Below are positions 51,780 through 61,531 of a DNA stretch of 64,000 bases, in pieces. Origin of the DNA: Rhodocyclaceae bacterium (GTDB lineage: Bacteria > Pseudomonadota > Gammaproteobacteria > Burkholderiales > Rhodocyclaceae). The notes beneath the pieces were generated by a model. It was not told the origin of the DNA and made no database searches. It saw only the letters and a list, made by a program, of their open reading frames with translations. Position 1 is the first letter of the stretch. Each line of letters starts with the position of its first letter. The DNA lies in contig JAKLLG010000002.1 of assembly GCA_023150275.1 (NCBI GenBank), positions 76,511 to 140,510 on the forward strand, written 5' to 3'. The position numbers and the translations under genes are program-made.

Positions 51780-53525
51780 CTAATAGGCTTCTGCCAGCAA
51801 TTGCTCCTTACTGATCTCCGAGACCCAGCCCTCCTTGACGACGAGGATTCTGTCGCAACCCAAGACAGTTTCCAGACGATGGGCGACGACGAGCAAAGTG
51901 CAGGTTCCCCTGAGCTCTTGAATTTCTGCGATGATTTCGCGCTCGGTACTTTTGTCGAGTGCACTGGTGGCTTCGTCGAGAACAAGAACACTGCGTCGAT
52001 GGTAGAACGCTCTGGCAACAGCGATACGCTGCCGTTGCCCTCCCGAAAGTCGAGCGCCGCCTTCTCCGCAGCAGCTTTCAATACCATTGGGCAAGTCGTC
52101 CAGAAGACTATGTAACCGTGCCGAAACTATCGCATCGGAGCTTCGACTTGCAGTATCCCTGGCATCATCACAAAGGGACACGTTATTACGTACGGTGTCA
52201 TTCAGAATAAAGATTTCTTGCGGAAGATAAGCAAAATATCGCCGGACGTTCTTGTAGCCAAGCAACTTCCTATCCGTGCCATTGAGTAATACAGTGCCTG
52301 AGGTCGGATCGCGCAATCCGATGACAAGTTCGGCAAGAGTCGTTTTCCCGCTTCCGGACGGCCCCACTATGCCAATTGATTCTCCCGCACGGATTGTGAG
52401 CGAAACCCCCTGAAATGTTGGCTTATCGGAACCAGGGTGCTGATACGTTACATCGCAAAATTCGAGGGACTTGAATGGCTCCAAAAGGGGGGGGGCCATA
52501 TCCAGAGGTGCTTGATCTCCCTTTTTCAAATCTTCAGCAAGCCGGTCAATGGCTGTTCTACCAAAACGAAGCTCAGTGGCGCCAGCCATTACGTAGTTCA
52601 GCCCCGGCACAAGGCGCATCAGGCTTGCGCCCAGCATGCCCAGAACGGGAATTAACTCGCCATCTGGCATTCCTGAAGCAATGAGCAAAAATACGGTCAC
52701 GCAAACGAAGAGTATTGCCGAGAATTCGATCAAGTATCGGGGAACTGAAAGCAGCAGGAGATAACGGTGATTGGAGCGGGCGTGATCGCGCGCGATGTTA
52801 TCTGACCCCGACAGGATGCGTTCCGAAATTCCATAGACGGATATTTCCTTGAGGCCAGCCATGCCTTGCTGCAAATCCCGGATAATTTCTGCGGATGCTT
52901 TGGCAACCCGTTGACCATAAAAATGCGCGCGCTGGTGAATGACTTTTTTGTAGAAAAGATAGATGCCCGCCAGCAGCAGAGTAAGCAGGAAGAATGATAG
53001 AGGATTGACCCAGAGGGTAAAGACGATGATGGCGAAGCAAACAATCAGCTCAATGGCTACGCGAATCAGCGTTGCTACAAATCCATAGCTGAACTGTGCT
53101 GAAAAGCTATGCACTGCATTGACAAGGTCGGGGGTGTCGCGTGTGGCATGAGCTTCTGCGTTCATTGCAAAGTAAGTACGTAGAAGGCGCATGCGCAGGC
53201 TGTGATCAAGTTTTGCCGAAAATCCGTAGACTGCCCACATCGCAGCGATGCTTCCTAGCAGCCTCGCTGCAAATACGGCGATCAACAATGTCCCCATGAC
53301 AACGACAGGGGATGTGCCGGAATATGGCAGCCGCTCAAGGATCCAACTGGTCACGCGCCCTGAAGACTCAGGGTTGCTCAGGGTGGCGATAAATGGCGCA
53401 ATTAACCCAATCCCCGCCAGATCCAGGATTCCCAAGGCGATGGCCGCCACAAGCAGCCCTGGCAGGTATTGACGCTGCCCACCGATCAAGTACCAAGTGT
53501 CGGAAAGCACTTTCGCGTTACTCAT
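51780..53525 (-). CDS. ABC exporter half-transporter, lipid-oligosaccharide flippase candidate
   Basis: A 581-aa fused permease-ATPase, working as a dimer. Six membrane helices (about 15-320) precede the ATPase (about 350-575) with Walker A GIVGPSGSGKTTL, signature LSGGQRQRIAVARAF, Walker B VLVLDEATSAL and H-loop VVAHRLET. Inside a glycan cluster with no visible Wzx, it could flip lipid-linked oligosaccharide, as PglK does. The ATG overlaps the FkbM stop as ATGA. Confidence 0.88.
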   Translation of the reverse strand: MSNAKVLSDTWYLIGGQRQYLPGLLVAAIALGILDLAGIGLIAPFIATLSNPESSGRVTSWILERLPYSGTSPVVVMGTLLIAVFAARLLGSIAAMWAVYGFSAKLDHSLRMRLLRTYFAMNAEAHATRDTPDLVNAVHSFSAQFSYGFVATLIRVAIELIVCFAIIVFTLWVNPLSFFLLTLLLAGIYLFYKKVIHQRAHFYGQRVAKASAEIIRDLQQGMAGLKEISVYGISERILSGSDNIARDHARSNHRYLLLLSVPRYLIEFSAILFVCVTVFLLIASGMPDGELIPVLGMLGASLMRLVPGLNYVMAGATELRFGRTAIDRLAEDLKKGDQAPLDMAPPLLEPFKSLEFCDVTYQHPGSDKPTFQGVSLTIRAGESIGIVGPSGSGKTTLAELVIGLRDPTSGTVLLNGTDRKLLGYKNVRRYFAYLPQEIFILNDTVRNNVSLCDDARDTASRSSDAIVSARLHSLLDDLPNGIESCCGEGGARLSGGQRQRIAVARAFYHRRSVLVLDEATSALDKSTEREIIAEIQELRGTCTLLVVAHRLETVLGCDRILVVKEGWVSEISKEQLLAEAY

Positions 53526-54256
53526 ACAATTCGCTTCCAGTTTTCCCAGATGTAGCGGTACTGCCAAGTTGGTTTATGAGTTGTCAAGAGTCTACGCTGG
53601 ATTTCCTGCATACGGGATTGAGCATCCGGCACGAAGTCATGGAACTGAATCTGTAATTCGCGGATATGCTTGATCAGACCCGTGTCGATGATGTGATCGA
53701 GCAACGGATATTCGCCGCCCTCGATATTTATTTTGATCAGAGCTATTTCTCCGGCATCGTGGCGCTCCCACCAGTCATTCATGGCTGCGATAGGCACTCG
53801 TTCTTGACTTGTTCCGGCGCGATAAAAGGACGATGCATCACCGGATACGGAAACCATGCCTGTCTCTTCTCGCGCCCCCAAGCCGATTGAGTGAACGGCG
53901 ATGTCGGGATTGCACGCAAAGCGCTCCGCAATTTTTTCGGAAAACTGTGGCACAGGTTCAAATATATGAATCTTGCAGCGATAGCGGGAGTAGATGTCGC
54001 TTGCCCATTGGCCCTCAAAACCACCTACGTCAAGTACGAGATCATCCATCGCTAACGGGTAGTCAAGCCGCAAAGTTCTGTCTCCGTCAACTTCCCGCCA
54101 TGCTGCGTGAAGGTCTCTCTGTGGATTTGGGAACAGATGGTCGATGGTGTTTGCAAGCCACAGCAGGCGATGACCAATCGCTCTCGGTATCAGTGTAATG
54201 TTTTCATGCCACATGGTCGGGAGCCCTCGTTTGGACGTAGGATGCTGCTGAATCAT
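53522..54256 (-). CDS. FkbM-family methyltransferase
   Basis: A 244-aa SAM-dependent methyltransferase, probably O-methylating a sugar. SAM motif LVLDVGGFEGQWASDI, IFEPVPQFSEKI and the family's IALIKINIEGGEYPLL are present. An ATG at 54214 (MWHENITL) is an alternative start. Lies between GT4 and the ABC exporter on the minus-strand operon; methylation could cap or mark the glycan. Confidence 0.87.
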   Translation of the reverse strand: MIQQHPTSKRGLPTMWHENITLIPRAIGHRLLWLANTIDHLFPNPQRDLHAAWREVDGDRTLRLDYPLAMDDLVLDVGGFEGQWASDIYSRYRCKIHIFEPVPQFSEKIAERFACNPDIAVHSIGLGAREETGMVSVSGDASSFYRAGTSQERVPIAAMNDWWERHDAGEIALIKINIEGGEYPLLDHIIDTGLIKHIRELQIQFHDFVPDAQSRMQEIQRRLLTTHKPTWQYRYIWENWKRIV

Positions 54257-54287
54257 TTTGTTGACCGAGCGGCAGTTACAACAATCG

Positions 54288-55343
54288 TCATTGACGGCTA
54301 TTGCCGTTCAGGTGGGGGGTGAAGCGGGCTAATATGCTCCGCGCAGTCTGTTCCCACGTGAAATCTGCACGTCTTGCCAGTCCGTTGGCAATCAATCGGT
54401 TTCGCAAACATTCATCGTAAGCTATCCGGTCGATACCGTTAGCAATCTCGTCCGTATTGATGGGGGCAACGAGAACGGCGCCGTGTGTGCCTGTCACCTC
54501 CGGCATTGCGGCGACATTCGATGTGAGCACTGGCGTTCCGCATGCCATCGCTTCGATGATGGGCAAGCCAAAGCCCTCGTAGAGCGAAGGGAAGAGGAGC
54601 GCCTCCGCTCCCCGATAGACGGCTGCCAGTGCGCTGTCCGAGAGTGTTCCGGTAAAGTGGATCGATGCGCGCATGCCCAGTCTGTCGATGCACTTCGCGG
54701 TCGACTCGTCCTCGTCACCGGTGAAGAGCAGGTTAGCTTCCTGACTGGCGCGACTGTTGCGGAAGGCCTGGAGGAGACGGGGGATATTCTTGTGGGCAAC
54801 GCGGCGCCCAACATGGAGGAAATAGGGGCGGCCCAAGCTGTGGCGTGGGCCGTCCGGCGAAAAGGCGGCGGAGGTTCCGTTGCCTACTACGATTACCCTG
54901 TCGGCTGGAATGCCGCTCCATTCGAGAATCCGCGCCTTGGTGAACTCAGATACCGTGAACACGGTGTGTGCGCGGCGAGCTGCCGGCAGGACGATGCTGC
55001 GATAGTACAGCCGCCGTATCGCCGAAGACTCCTCCGGTACATGGAGGTGGATGAGGTCGTGCACGGTAAAGGCAAACGGGATGGGTGAGCGGAGAGGCGG
55101 GTTGAATCCGGGTGAGAAGTAGATGCCGGAAGTTTTTCCAGCGAGCGCCAGCGAAAGCATCACTGGATCCCAAGGGGCCAGTCGTCTGCCGTGAATCTGT
55201 AGAGGCTCGGCTTCCGGTAGTCTCGCCGTTACTTCGGCAGCAAACCGACCGATTCCATGTTGACCAAGCCAGCGCGGATCGTAGAAAACCTTCAGGCCGG
55301 CAGCGGAATCGATACTTCGGGACAATGTGTCCATCGGCTTCAT
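54288..55343 (-). CDS. GT4 glycosyltransferase (GT1-group mannosyltransferase type)
   Basis: A 351-aa GT-B enzyme: DPRWLGQHGIGRFAAEV acceptor segment, FTVHDLIHLHVPE, the HVGRRVAHKNIPRLLQAF hinge and the E-x7-E motif in PSLYEGFGLPIIEAMACGTPV. These are typical of mannosyl- and rhamnosyltransferases of O-antigen clusters. It starts 1 nt after the GT2 stop. Confidence 0.88.
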   Translation of the reverse strand: MKPMDTLSRSIDSAAGLKVFYDPRWLGQHGIGRFAAEVTARLPEAEPLQIHGRRLAPWDPVMLSLALAGKTSGIYFSPGFNPPLRSPIPFAFTVHDLIHLHVPEESSAIRRLYYRSIVLPAARRAHTVFTVSEFTKARILEWSGIPADRVIVVGNGTSAAFSPDGPRHSLGRPYFLHVGRRVAHKNIPRLLQAFRNSRASQEANLLFTGDEDESTAKCIDRLGMRASIHFTGTLSDSALAAVYRGAEALLFPSLYEGFGLPIIEAMACGTPVLTSNVAAMPEVTGTHGAVLVAPINTDEIANGIDRIAYDECLRNRLIANGLARRADFTWEQTARSILARFTPHLNGNSRQ

Positions 55344-55344
55344 T

Positions 55345-56496
55345 TCATCGGTTGCCCGCCTTCATCATGTTCAGCAGGAACGACGAGAACAGGAGATGAA
55401 GTCCGAGTATGGTCGTGGTGCCGGCGACGATCGCGAGATGGACGGTGTCTGCCATCGCTCCTTGGTGCCGTGATATCCACTGGAACAGTATGTAGGCGTC
55501 GGTTGAGGCGCCGATCAGGAAGAGCACGAGCCCAGTGAGCACTCCTTTTTCCAGCGTGAAGCGTTGCAGGAAGCGGCTGAACAGTGATGGGGGGAGCGGG
55601 TGGTGGGCGTTGTGATAGGCCTTGGCCAGCACCCCGAAGGTGAGGATATTGTTCCCGAGCAGGAACAGCATGCTCGCGAGCACGAGGAAATGGATGCCGA
55701 GGATGCGGCCGAGCATCTGCGTTGGGCCGTTCGCAAGCCCAATAAGACCGATAAGACCGAGTAGCCAGAATAGTCCACCGGGCGCCATATACAGATAATC
55801 TGGCGCATAGGTGACGATGAAACGCAGGTGGCGCCAGCCATCCCGGAACGAGCGCAGGTGGGGCGGCCGCCCTCGCTTGTCTGGGAATAACTTGATCGGA
55901 ATCTCACCGATACGCAGCCCTGCCTGAGCTGCATAGACGATCATCTCGGTTGCGAACTCCATGCCGTCGGTACGCAGTTTCATGCGTTTGTACGCATCCC
56001 TTGTGAATGCCCGCATGCCGCAATGGAAGTCGCCGATCGGGATTCGGTACAGCAGGCGCGTTATCGTCGACAGGACAGGATTGCCCAAATAGCGGTGCAG
56101 AGGCGGCATGGCACCCGGTTCAATGCCTCCCTTGAAGCGGTTGCCCATGACGAGATCGTAGCCATTCTCGATCTGGCGGATGAAGTTGCCCATGTCTAGC
56201 CAGTCGTAAGAATCGTCGGCATCGGCCATGATGATGATATTGCCGTGGGCGGCTTCAATGCCGCACATCAGCGCGGCGCCGTAACCTCGCCGGTGTTCCC
56301 GTACGATGCTGGCCCCGAGTGATTCAGCGATTTCGACCGAGCGATCGGTCGATCCGTTGTCGGCGACGACGACTTCGCCGCGGATGCCGAGTTGAGCAAA
56401 GCAGCGAAAGGCCTTCTCGATGCAGATGCCGATCGAGTTTTCCTCGTTCAGGCAGGGCATGACCGCAGTAACGTAGATGTTGTTCTCGCTCGTCAC
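55345..56496 (-). CDS. DPM1-like GT2 glycosyltransferase with membrane anchor
   Basis: A 383-aa enzyme. The GT-A domain (about 1-230) has [36 protein letters not shown] and [13 protein letters not shown]. Two to four C-terminal membrane helices (about 245-375) follow. This is the layout of polyprenyl-phosphate sugar synthases (GtrB/ArnC type). It overlaps the FAD oxidoreductase by 4 nt; with GtrA it forms a likely lipid-sugar donor unit. Confidence 0.88.
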   Translation of the reverse strand: MTSENNIYVTAVMPCLNEENSIGICIEKAFRCFAQLGIRGEVVVADNGSTDRSVEIAESLGASIVREHRRGYGAALMCGIEAAHGNIIIMADADDSYDWLDMGNFIRQIENGYDLVMGNRFKGGIEPGAMPPLHRYLGNPVLSTITRLLYRIPIGDFHCGMRAFTRDAYKRMKLRTDGMEFATEMIVYAAQAGLRIGEIPIKLFPDKRGRPPHLRSFRDGWRHLRFIVTYAPDYLYMAPGGLFWLLGLIGLIGLANGPTQMLGRILGIHFLVLASMLFLLGNNILTFGVLAKAYHNAHHPLPPSLFSRFLQRFTLEKGVLTGLVLFLIGASTDAYILFQWISRHQGAMADTVHLAIVAGTTTILGLHLLFSSFLLNMMKAGNR

Positions 56497-58058
56497 TTCG
56501 CCGCGTCCTGCTTTTCCTCGTGGTACTCGGCTTCCACATTGACCGACCAGAGCGGGGCCTTGTCGAGGTTTCCGGAAAGGATCGCGTCTACCGCCATTTT
56601 GGCCGTGGTCATCGAATGATCCTGGTTGTTGTATCGGTGCATGCCGTTGCGGCCGACGAGAAATAGGTTAGCCAGCGAATCGGTCCATTCGCGGATTTCG
56701 TCGAAACGATCGTAGCTGCCGAAGTAGGCAGGGTAGGCTTTTGGCACGCGTACAACGTGCAAATCGAGCACGTCAGCCTCGTCGATGAGGCCAATCTTGG
56801 CCAACTCACGCGCAGCCAACCCGCCCATCTCCGGATCGTCGAGTTGCCAAAGATCGTCACCTTCCTGACAAAAATACTCAGTACCTAACCAGATCGTGTC
56901 CGGGTCGCGGACCAGGGCCGGACTCCAGTTGTTGAAGATCTGCAGGCGTCCGATACGGACATCTGGTTCCTGAATGTAGATCCAGGTGTCGGGGAGCAGG
57001 TTCAGGAGTCGCCCGTCCGGAGGGGATACCGGCTGTAGCTTCAACTTGCGCAGGAGCACGCCAACCGTTATGAAATCGCGGTACATCAGGCCGTTGGCGA
57101 CCTCGCTCACCTTGGCCGGTGCCGGTGGGGTCAGCGCGTTGATGAGGTCCTTGACCGGCATCGATGAAACGACAAAATCACAATCGGCGCCGTGGTGATT
57201 GCCTATGGCATCCATCCATTCCACTCGTGACACGCCGTTTCCGGCGTGTCGCAACTGCGTGACGCAGCAACCCAGCCGTACTTCGCCGCCCCGGGAAATG
57301 ACCTCGTCACGGACAATGCGCCACATCTGACCCGGGCCGTACTTTGGGTAGAGGAAACGCTCGATCAGACTAGTGTCTACATTCTTCTGTGCGATGCCGT
57401 CGCCGTTCGCTTTCGGTAGTAGTGTGCGCAGGGCATGTAGCAGGGCGCGAGTGATTGACAGGCCCTTGACCCGCTGCGCGCCCCAGGCCGGGCTGATCTG
57501 GTCGCACGGAACGCCCCAGACCTTCTCCGTGTAATCTTTGAAGAAAGTACGGTAGAGTTCGCGCCCGAAGCGGTTGATGAAGAAATCCTCGAGATGCTTT
57601 TCAGGCTTGCGCTGGAACAGCGATGCCCAGCAATAGGTAACACCGATCTTGAACAGGCGCCACAGGCCGAGATTCGCCATCGTTTGGGCCGAAAGCGAAA
57701 TCGGATAGTCGAAAAATTTTCGCAGGAAGAAGATTCTTGACAGCCGAGAACGCAACAGCATAACCCGGTCTGCGGCCGGAACATGGTTCAGCAAATCCTT
57801 CGGCGCTGGCGGTGAAGGCGGTAGCGGCATGATTTCGCGCCACCAATTCATTACCCAGTCAGACTTCGAGAAGAAACGGTGGCCGCCAATGTCCATACGA
57901 TTGCCCTTGTATTCGACAGTGCGTGAGATGCCGCCGACGTCGTCAAGGGCTTCAAGGACCAACGGCTTGATTGCTGAATTCCGCGTCAGTTCGAGGGCTG
58001 CAGTCAGGCCGGCGGGGCCGCCGCCGATGATGATGACGCGAGTAGGCGTGCTGGACAT
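56493..58058 (-). CDS. FAD-dependent oxidoreductase of the amine-oxidase/UDP-galactopyranose-mutase-like fold
   Basis: A 521-aa flavoprotein: FAD motif [40 protein letters not shown] and the C-terminal [20 protein letters not shown]. Such proteins recur in glycan clusters beside DPM1-like GT2 and GtrA genes. The reaction is unknown; a mutase-like or sugar-oxidising role is possible. It lacks a signal peptide and should be cytoplasmic. Confidence 0.83.
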   Translation of the reverse strand: MSSTPTRVIIIGGGPAGLTAALELTRNSAIKPLVLEALDDVGGISRTVEYKGNRMDIGGHRFFSKSDWVMNWWREIMPLPPSPPAPKDLLNHVPAADRVMLLRSRLSRIFFLRKFFDYPISLSAQTMANLGLWRLFKIGVTYCWASLFQRKPEKHLEDFFINRFGRELYRTFFKDYTEKVWGVPCDQISPAWGAQRVKGLSITRALLHALRTLLPKANGDGIAQKNVDTSLIERFLYPKYGPGQMWRIVRDEVISRGGEVRLGCCVTQLRHAGNGVSRVEWMDAIGNHHGADCDFVVSSMPVKDLINALTPPAPAKVSEVANGLMYRDFITVGVLLRKLKLQPVSPPDGRLLNLLPDTWIYIQEPDVRIGRLQIFNNWSPALVRDPDTIWLGTEYFCQEGDDLWQLDDPEMGGLAARELAKIGLIDEADVLDLHVVRVPKAYPAYFGSYDRFDEIREWTDSLANLFLVGRNGMHRYNNQDHSMTTAKMAVDAILSGNLDKAPLWSVNVEAEYHEEKQDAAK

Positions 58059-58061
58059 GGA

Positions 58062-58520
58062 CTACTCGGAAACCGGCGGGTTACGGCTGGAAAGGCGGCG
58101 GGCTACGAGATTGTCGGAGAAAAGGAGCCGACGCCGGAGCGTGAAGTTGAAGAGCAGTACCAGCCCTGCGGCGAAAAGTTTAGACACTAGGTAATGGAAG
58201 CCGGCCAACTCGGTGAACAACCATATCAGTGCATTGTTAAGAATCAGTCCTGCGATACCGATTGCGGCGAACAGCCCGAACTCGTGCGGAGTCCTCTCGA
58301 CGGCACGAAAGTCGAAGATCAACGAAATACAGAGCAGGTAGTTGACGACGAGTCCGACTAGGAAGCCAGCAGTTGCCGATGCAAGATAATGAATGTCTAG
58401 GTGATCGGTCAGGAAATAAAGTACGCCGAAGTCGACTACAAAGGCGATGCCTCCTGCTGCGACATAGCTGATGAATTGCTGAAGCAGCTTCCCGTCTGGA
58501 CTGGCGGTAGCGTCAGTCAT
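58062..58520 (-). CDS. GtrA-family membrane protein
   Basis: A 152-aa protein with four membrane helices (about 15-35, 45-65, 85-105 and 110-130), pattern FISYVAAGGIAFVVDFGVLY and VNYLLCISLIFDF typical of GtrA. GtrA proteins are thought to help move polyprenyl-linked sugars across the inner membrane. The ATG at 58520 fits the family's short N-tail; a GTG at 58571 would add 17 residues. It heads the minus-strand glycan operon. Confidence 0.88.
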   Translation of the reverse strand: MTDATASPDGKLLQQFISYVAAGGIAFVVDFGVLYFLTDHLDIHYLASATAGFLVGLVVNYLLCISLIFDFRAVERTPHEFGLFAAIGIAGLILNNALIWLFTELAGFHYLVSKLFAAGLVLLFNFTLRRRLLFSDNLVARRLSSRNPPVSE

Positions 58521-58650
58521 TGGTTGGTCCGTTTGTATTCCATGCACGCGATAAAGCAATTCTTTTGCCACCTATCCTTGCGACCGTCGCCGAGTGCCGT
58601 GGATACAGTCTATCGACTCGACTATGGGGCAAGTCTGGCCGCTGCCAGAA

Positions 58651-59349
58651 TTACAAATCGTAATCCCGCAGCCTTTCCACATCCGCAATATGAATCTTCC
58701 TCCCCTCCACGACGATCAGCCCCTTGTCGGAAAGTTCGTGCAGGATTCGCGAGAAGTGTTCCTGAGTGAGGTTGAGCCGTGAGGCGATCACGCCCTTGTT
58801 GGTAGGCAGGGTGACGGTCACGGATTTTTCGGCGTTTTCCGCATCCGGCTGTTCGCGCAGCAGGTAGCCGATGATGCGTTGTCTGCCGGAGTGCAGCGAG
58901 TAGCTCTCGACGTCGGTGATCAGGTGATGCAGGCGCATCGCCATGCCGGCAATCATCTTGCGGCCGAGCTTGGGGTCGCTTTCCAGTTCTTCCATGATGA
59001 CGGCCTTGGAGATGTGCAGGAGCAGCGAATCCGTGAGCGCCTGCGCATAGACGAGGTAGGGCTTTTCCATGAACATCACGGCTTCGCCGAAGGTCTGTCC
59101 CTGACCGAGAATCTCGACAACCTTTTCGCCCCCCGCGGGTGAGGTGAAGGCCAGTTTGACCTGGCCATAGACGATCAGGTGGAAGCCGGTGCAGGCATCG
59201 CCTTTGTGAAACAGGATATCGCTGCGCGCCGCATGCACTTCGCGCGTGCCGCGGGCGATACGCGCGATTTCCTCCGGCATCAGGCCGTTGAACAGGGGCA
59301 CATGCGCGAGTAGCGCTTCGATATTGATCGTCTGGTGGTTTCCGTGCAT
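58651..59349 (-). CDS. Crp/Fnr-family regulator, DNR-like
   Basis: A 232-aa transcription regulator. It has a cyclic-nucleotide-binding-like sensor fold (about 15-130), a dimer helix (about 130-155) and a winged helix with recognition helix LTQEHFSRILHEL. The E-x-x-S-R pattern is that of FNR-type proteins that bind TTGAY-N4-RTCAA. No N-terminal Cys cluster is present, so it is not an oxygen-sensing FNR; DNR/NNR-type NO or heme sensing is more likely. It is divergent from the oxidase-like gene and may control it and the nir boxes at 4296-4352. A longer in-frame region to 59862 is antisense to the oxidase-like gene and is not used. Confidence 0.88.
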   Translation of the reverse strand: MHGNHQTINIEALLAHVPLFNGLMPEEIARIARGTREVHAARSDILFHKGDACTGFHLIVYGQVKLAFTSPAGGEKVVEILGQGQTFGEAVMFMEKPYLVYAQALTDSLLLHISKAVIMEELESDPKLGRKMIAGMAMRLHHLITDVESYSLHSGRQRIIGYLLREQPDAENAEKSVTVTLPTNKGVIASRLNLTQEHFSRILHELSDKGLIVVEGRKIHIADVERLRDYDL

Positions 59350-59445
59350 TCGTCCGGTGACTCGCGATGGCTGTCGTAGCGCGCAATGTTCGCACTTGTG
59401 GCGTTCGCCGGCAAGCCGCCTTGGCCGGGGCGCCGCGTTCGCCGC

Positions 59446-59474
59446 CTGACGCGAGCGCGGCAAGTATTTATAAT
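59446..59474 (+). promoter_or_regulatory. Sigma-70 promoter of the oxidase-like gene
   Basis: CTGACG (59446-59451), 17-bp spacer, perfect TATAAT (59469-59474), 26 nt before the GTG start. It is in the 151-nt divergent gap with the Crp/Fnr gene. No clear FNR box is seen here. Confidence 0.6.
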
Positions 59475-59500
59475 TCGGGCTTTTCCCCGAGGCAGTTTCT

Positions 59501-60832
59501 GTGGATTCCCAAGTCGTATCCGTTTCCCCCGGCGCGCCGACCGCGCTCGCGCGTGCCTGGCTCTGGCTGGGCGTCATGGCGCTCATTGGTTCCGGTCTGC
59601 TGGCGCTCGTACTGGTGTTCTCGCGTACGCCGGGCATCCAGGACGTTTTCCCGCTCAAGGATTTCTTTCGTTCGGCGCTGATCGTGCACGTCGATCTCTC
59701 GGTTGCCGTCTGGTTCATGGCCTTTGCGGCGGTGATCTGGAGCGCGCTGGGTGGTGGCGCGCTGGCCTGGATGGGTTGGGCGGGCTTTGGCCTGGCTGCG
59801 CTCGGCACGCTGGTGATGACGGTTTCGCCTTTCTTCCCCGGCGCTACGCCGGTGTTGAACAACTACATTCCGGTACTGAAGCACGATGTTTTCTTTGTCT
59901 CGCTGTGGTTGTGCGGCGCCGGCTTCCTGTTGGCCGTGGTGCGCGGGCTGATCACCACCTGGCCTGAGCGTGTGTTTGCCGAGCCACTCCGCTTTGGTGC
60001 CTTTCTTGGGGCGGCTGCGGGATTCCTTTCGCTGATTGCCTTCTACTGGTCGTGGGCGATGGTGCCCAGGGTCGAGGAGGATGTGTATTTCGAGGTGCTG
60101 TTCTGGGGCGGGGGGCACACCTTGCAGTTCCAGCACGCCTTGCTGATGGTGCTCGCGTGGTTCTGGATCGGTGCCTCGCTCGGCCAGCCGTCGAAGGCTT
60201 CGCCGCGCGCGCAGGCCGTTCTCTTTTCCGTTGCCGCACTGCCGCTGCTCGCCGTGCCGTTGATCTACCTGACGGTACCGCCGGGGTCGCTGCCGCACAT
60301 GGAGTTGTTCGCCAAGCTGATGAAGTGGGGACATCCGTACATGGGGCCGCTGATCATCGTCGGGCTCCTCTCGCTGTGGGGCGTGCGCAAGGCCGCGGCG
60401 CATCCGGCGAAGTCGGCCTTTGTTGCATCCTTCGTGCTGTTCGGTCTCGGCGGCGTGCTTGGTTACCTCATCCAGGGCGCAAACGTGGTGATTCCGGCGC
60501 ATTACCATGGCTCGACGGTTGGCGTAACGCTCGCCTTCATGGGGCTGGCCTACGTGCTGCTGCCGACGCTTGGTTTTGGCAAGCCGGATGGCAAGATGGC
60601 CGTGTGGCAGCCGTACGTCTACGGCGCCGGCCAGTTGATCCATGTGCTCGGGCTTGCCTGGTCCGGCGGCTATGGCGTGCAGCGCAAGGTAGCCGGGGCG
60701 GAACAGGCGCTGGTAACGTTGCCGCAGAAAATCGGCATGGGAATGATGGGGCTCGGCGGTGCGATCGCGGTGATCGGCGGCGTCATGTTCATCCTGGTCT
60801 GCCTCAAGGCCATGACACGAAAGGCGAAGTAA
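59501..60832 (+). CDS. Heme-copper-oxidase-superfamily subunit I-like protein, divergent
   Basis: A 443-aa membrane protein with about 12 helices. Likely heme and metal ligands: H63 (helix II), H206 (GGGHTLQFQH, helix VI), a single H278 in helix VII (GHPYMGP), and the H334-x-H336 pair (PAHYHGSTVG, helix X). The usual helix VII His-His pair is reduced to one His, the HPEVY Tyr of A-type oxidases is absent and so is the NO-reductase helix VI Glu. It could be a non-canonical oxidase or NO reductase, or a redox sensor. GTG start. A TlpA/ResA gene overlaps its stop. No subunit II or cytochrome c subunit is beside it. Confidence 0.78.
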   Translation: MDSQVVSVSPGAPTALARAWLWLGVMALIGSGLLALVLVFSRTPGIQDVFPLKDFFRSALIVHVDLSVAVWFMAFAAVIWSALGGGALAWMGWAGFGLAALGTLVMTVSPFFPGATPVLNNYIPVLKHDVFFVSLWLCGAGFLLAVVRGLITTWPERVFAEPLRFGAFLGAAAGFLSLIAFYWSWAMVPRVEEDVYFEVLFWGGGHTLQFQHALLMVLAWFWIGASLGQPSKASPRAQAVLFSVAALPLLAVPLIYLTVPPGSLPHMELFAKLMKWGHPYMGPLIIVGLLSLWGVRKAAAHPAKSAFVASFVLFGLGGVLGYLIQGANVVIPAHYHGSTVGVTLAFMGLAYVLLPTLGFGKPDGKMAVWQPYVYGAGQLIHVLGLAWSGGYGVQRKVAGAEQALVTLPQKIGMGMMGLGGAIAVIGGVMFILVCLKAMTRKAK

Positions 60833-61422
60833 TGAACGAAAAACGTGCAGCCATGCTCCTCGGCGTCACCAGCGTGCTGACGCTGGCAACGGTGGGATTC
60901 CTCGGCTACCGGCTTTACAGCATGAGCCAGGCGCCATTGCAGGAGGACCTGGCGAAGCAGGCGCGCGCGTCGCGCCAGATCAGCGCCGAATCGGCGCAGA
61001 CTGGCGTCGATGCCTTGCTGGCAATGACGCTGCCTGACCTCAAGGGAACACCGCAGGCGCTCGCCCAGTGGAAGGGTAAGATCATGGTGATCAACTACTG
61101 GGCAACCTGGTGCCCCCCGTGCGTCGAGGAAATGCCGATGTTTTCGCGCCTGCAGGAACGCCATGCGGCGCAGGGTGTCCAGTTTGTCGGCATTGGCATG
61201 GACGAAACCGAGCGCATGCAGGCCTTTGCGCAGAAGACGCCGGTGAGCTATCCGCTGCTGGTTGGCGGCACCGAACCCAAGGGCAACCCGGCGCTGATCG
61301 TGCGCGGCATGCCCTATACGGTGGTCCTCGGGCGCGATGGCAAGGTGGCTTTCTCGATGTATGGCGGGCTCAAGGAGGCTGAGCTTGAGCCGGTGTTGCG
61401 CCAGTTGACCGGATCCAAATAG
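60832..61422 (+). CDS. TlpA/ResA-family membrane-anchored thioredoxin
   Basis: A 196-aa periplasmic thiol-disulfide protein with an N-terminal membrane helix (about 6-26) and thioredoxin fold. Active site WCPPC sits in VINYWATWCPPCVEEMP; the cis-Pro region RGMPYTVVL is present. Such proteins reduce apocytochrome or Cu-site cysteines. The start overlaps the oxidase-like stop (TAATG), so it probably assists maturation of that protein. Confidence 0.9.
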   Translation: MNEKRAAMLLGVTSVLTLATVGFLGYRLYSMSQAPLQEDLAKQARASRQISAESAQTGVDALLAMTLPDLKGTPQALAQWKGKIMVINYWATWCPPCVEEMPMFSRLQERHAAQGVQFVGIGMDETERMQAFAQKTPVSYPLLVGGTEPKGNPALIVRGMPYTVVLGRDGKVAFSMYGGLKEAELEPVLRQLTGSK

Positions 61423-61481
61423 GGCGCTGTCCGCACATCGCCCGCCGTTGATGCGCGCCACCCGCGCGGGCAGGAAATGAC

Positions 61482-61514
61482 AAGGCCGCACCGGATTTCC
61501 GGTGCGGCCTTTTT
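61482..61514. terminator. Intrinsic terminator between convergent genes
   Basis: AAGGCCGCACCGG, loop ATTT, CCGGTGCGGCCTT then TTT: a 13-bp perfect stem with a short T-run, between the ResA-like gene and the convergent fusion cytochrome. It can serve both strands. Confidence 0.88.
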
Positions 61515-61531
61515 GCTGCAGCGTGCCTCGC

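Noticed and set aside
58651..59862. A 403-aa form of the Crp/Fnr regulator
   Set aside because: The extra N-terminal 171 residues are antisense to the oxidase-like gene and low-complexity; the family starts at the MHGNHQ Met at 59349.
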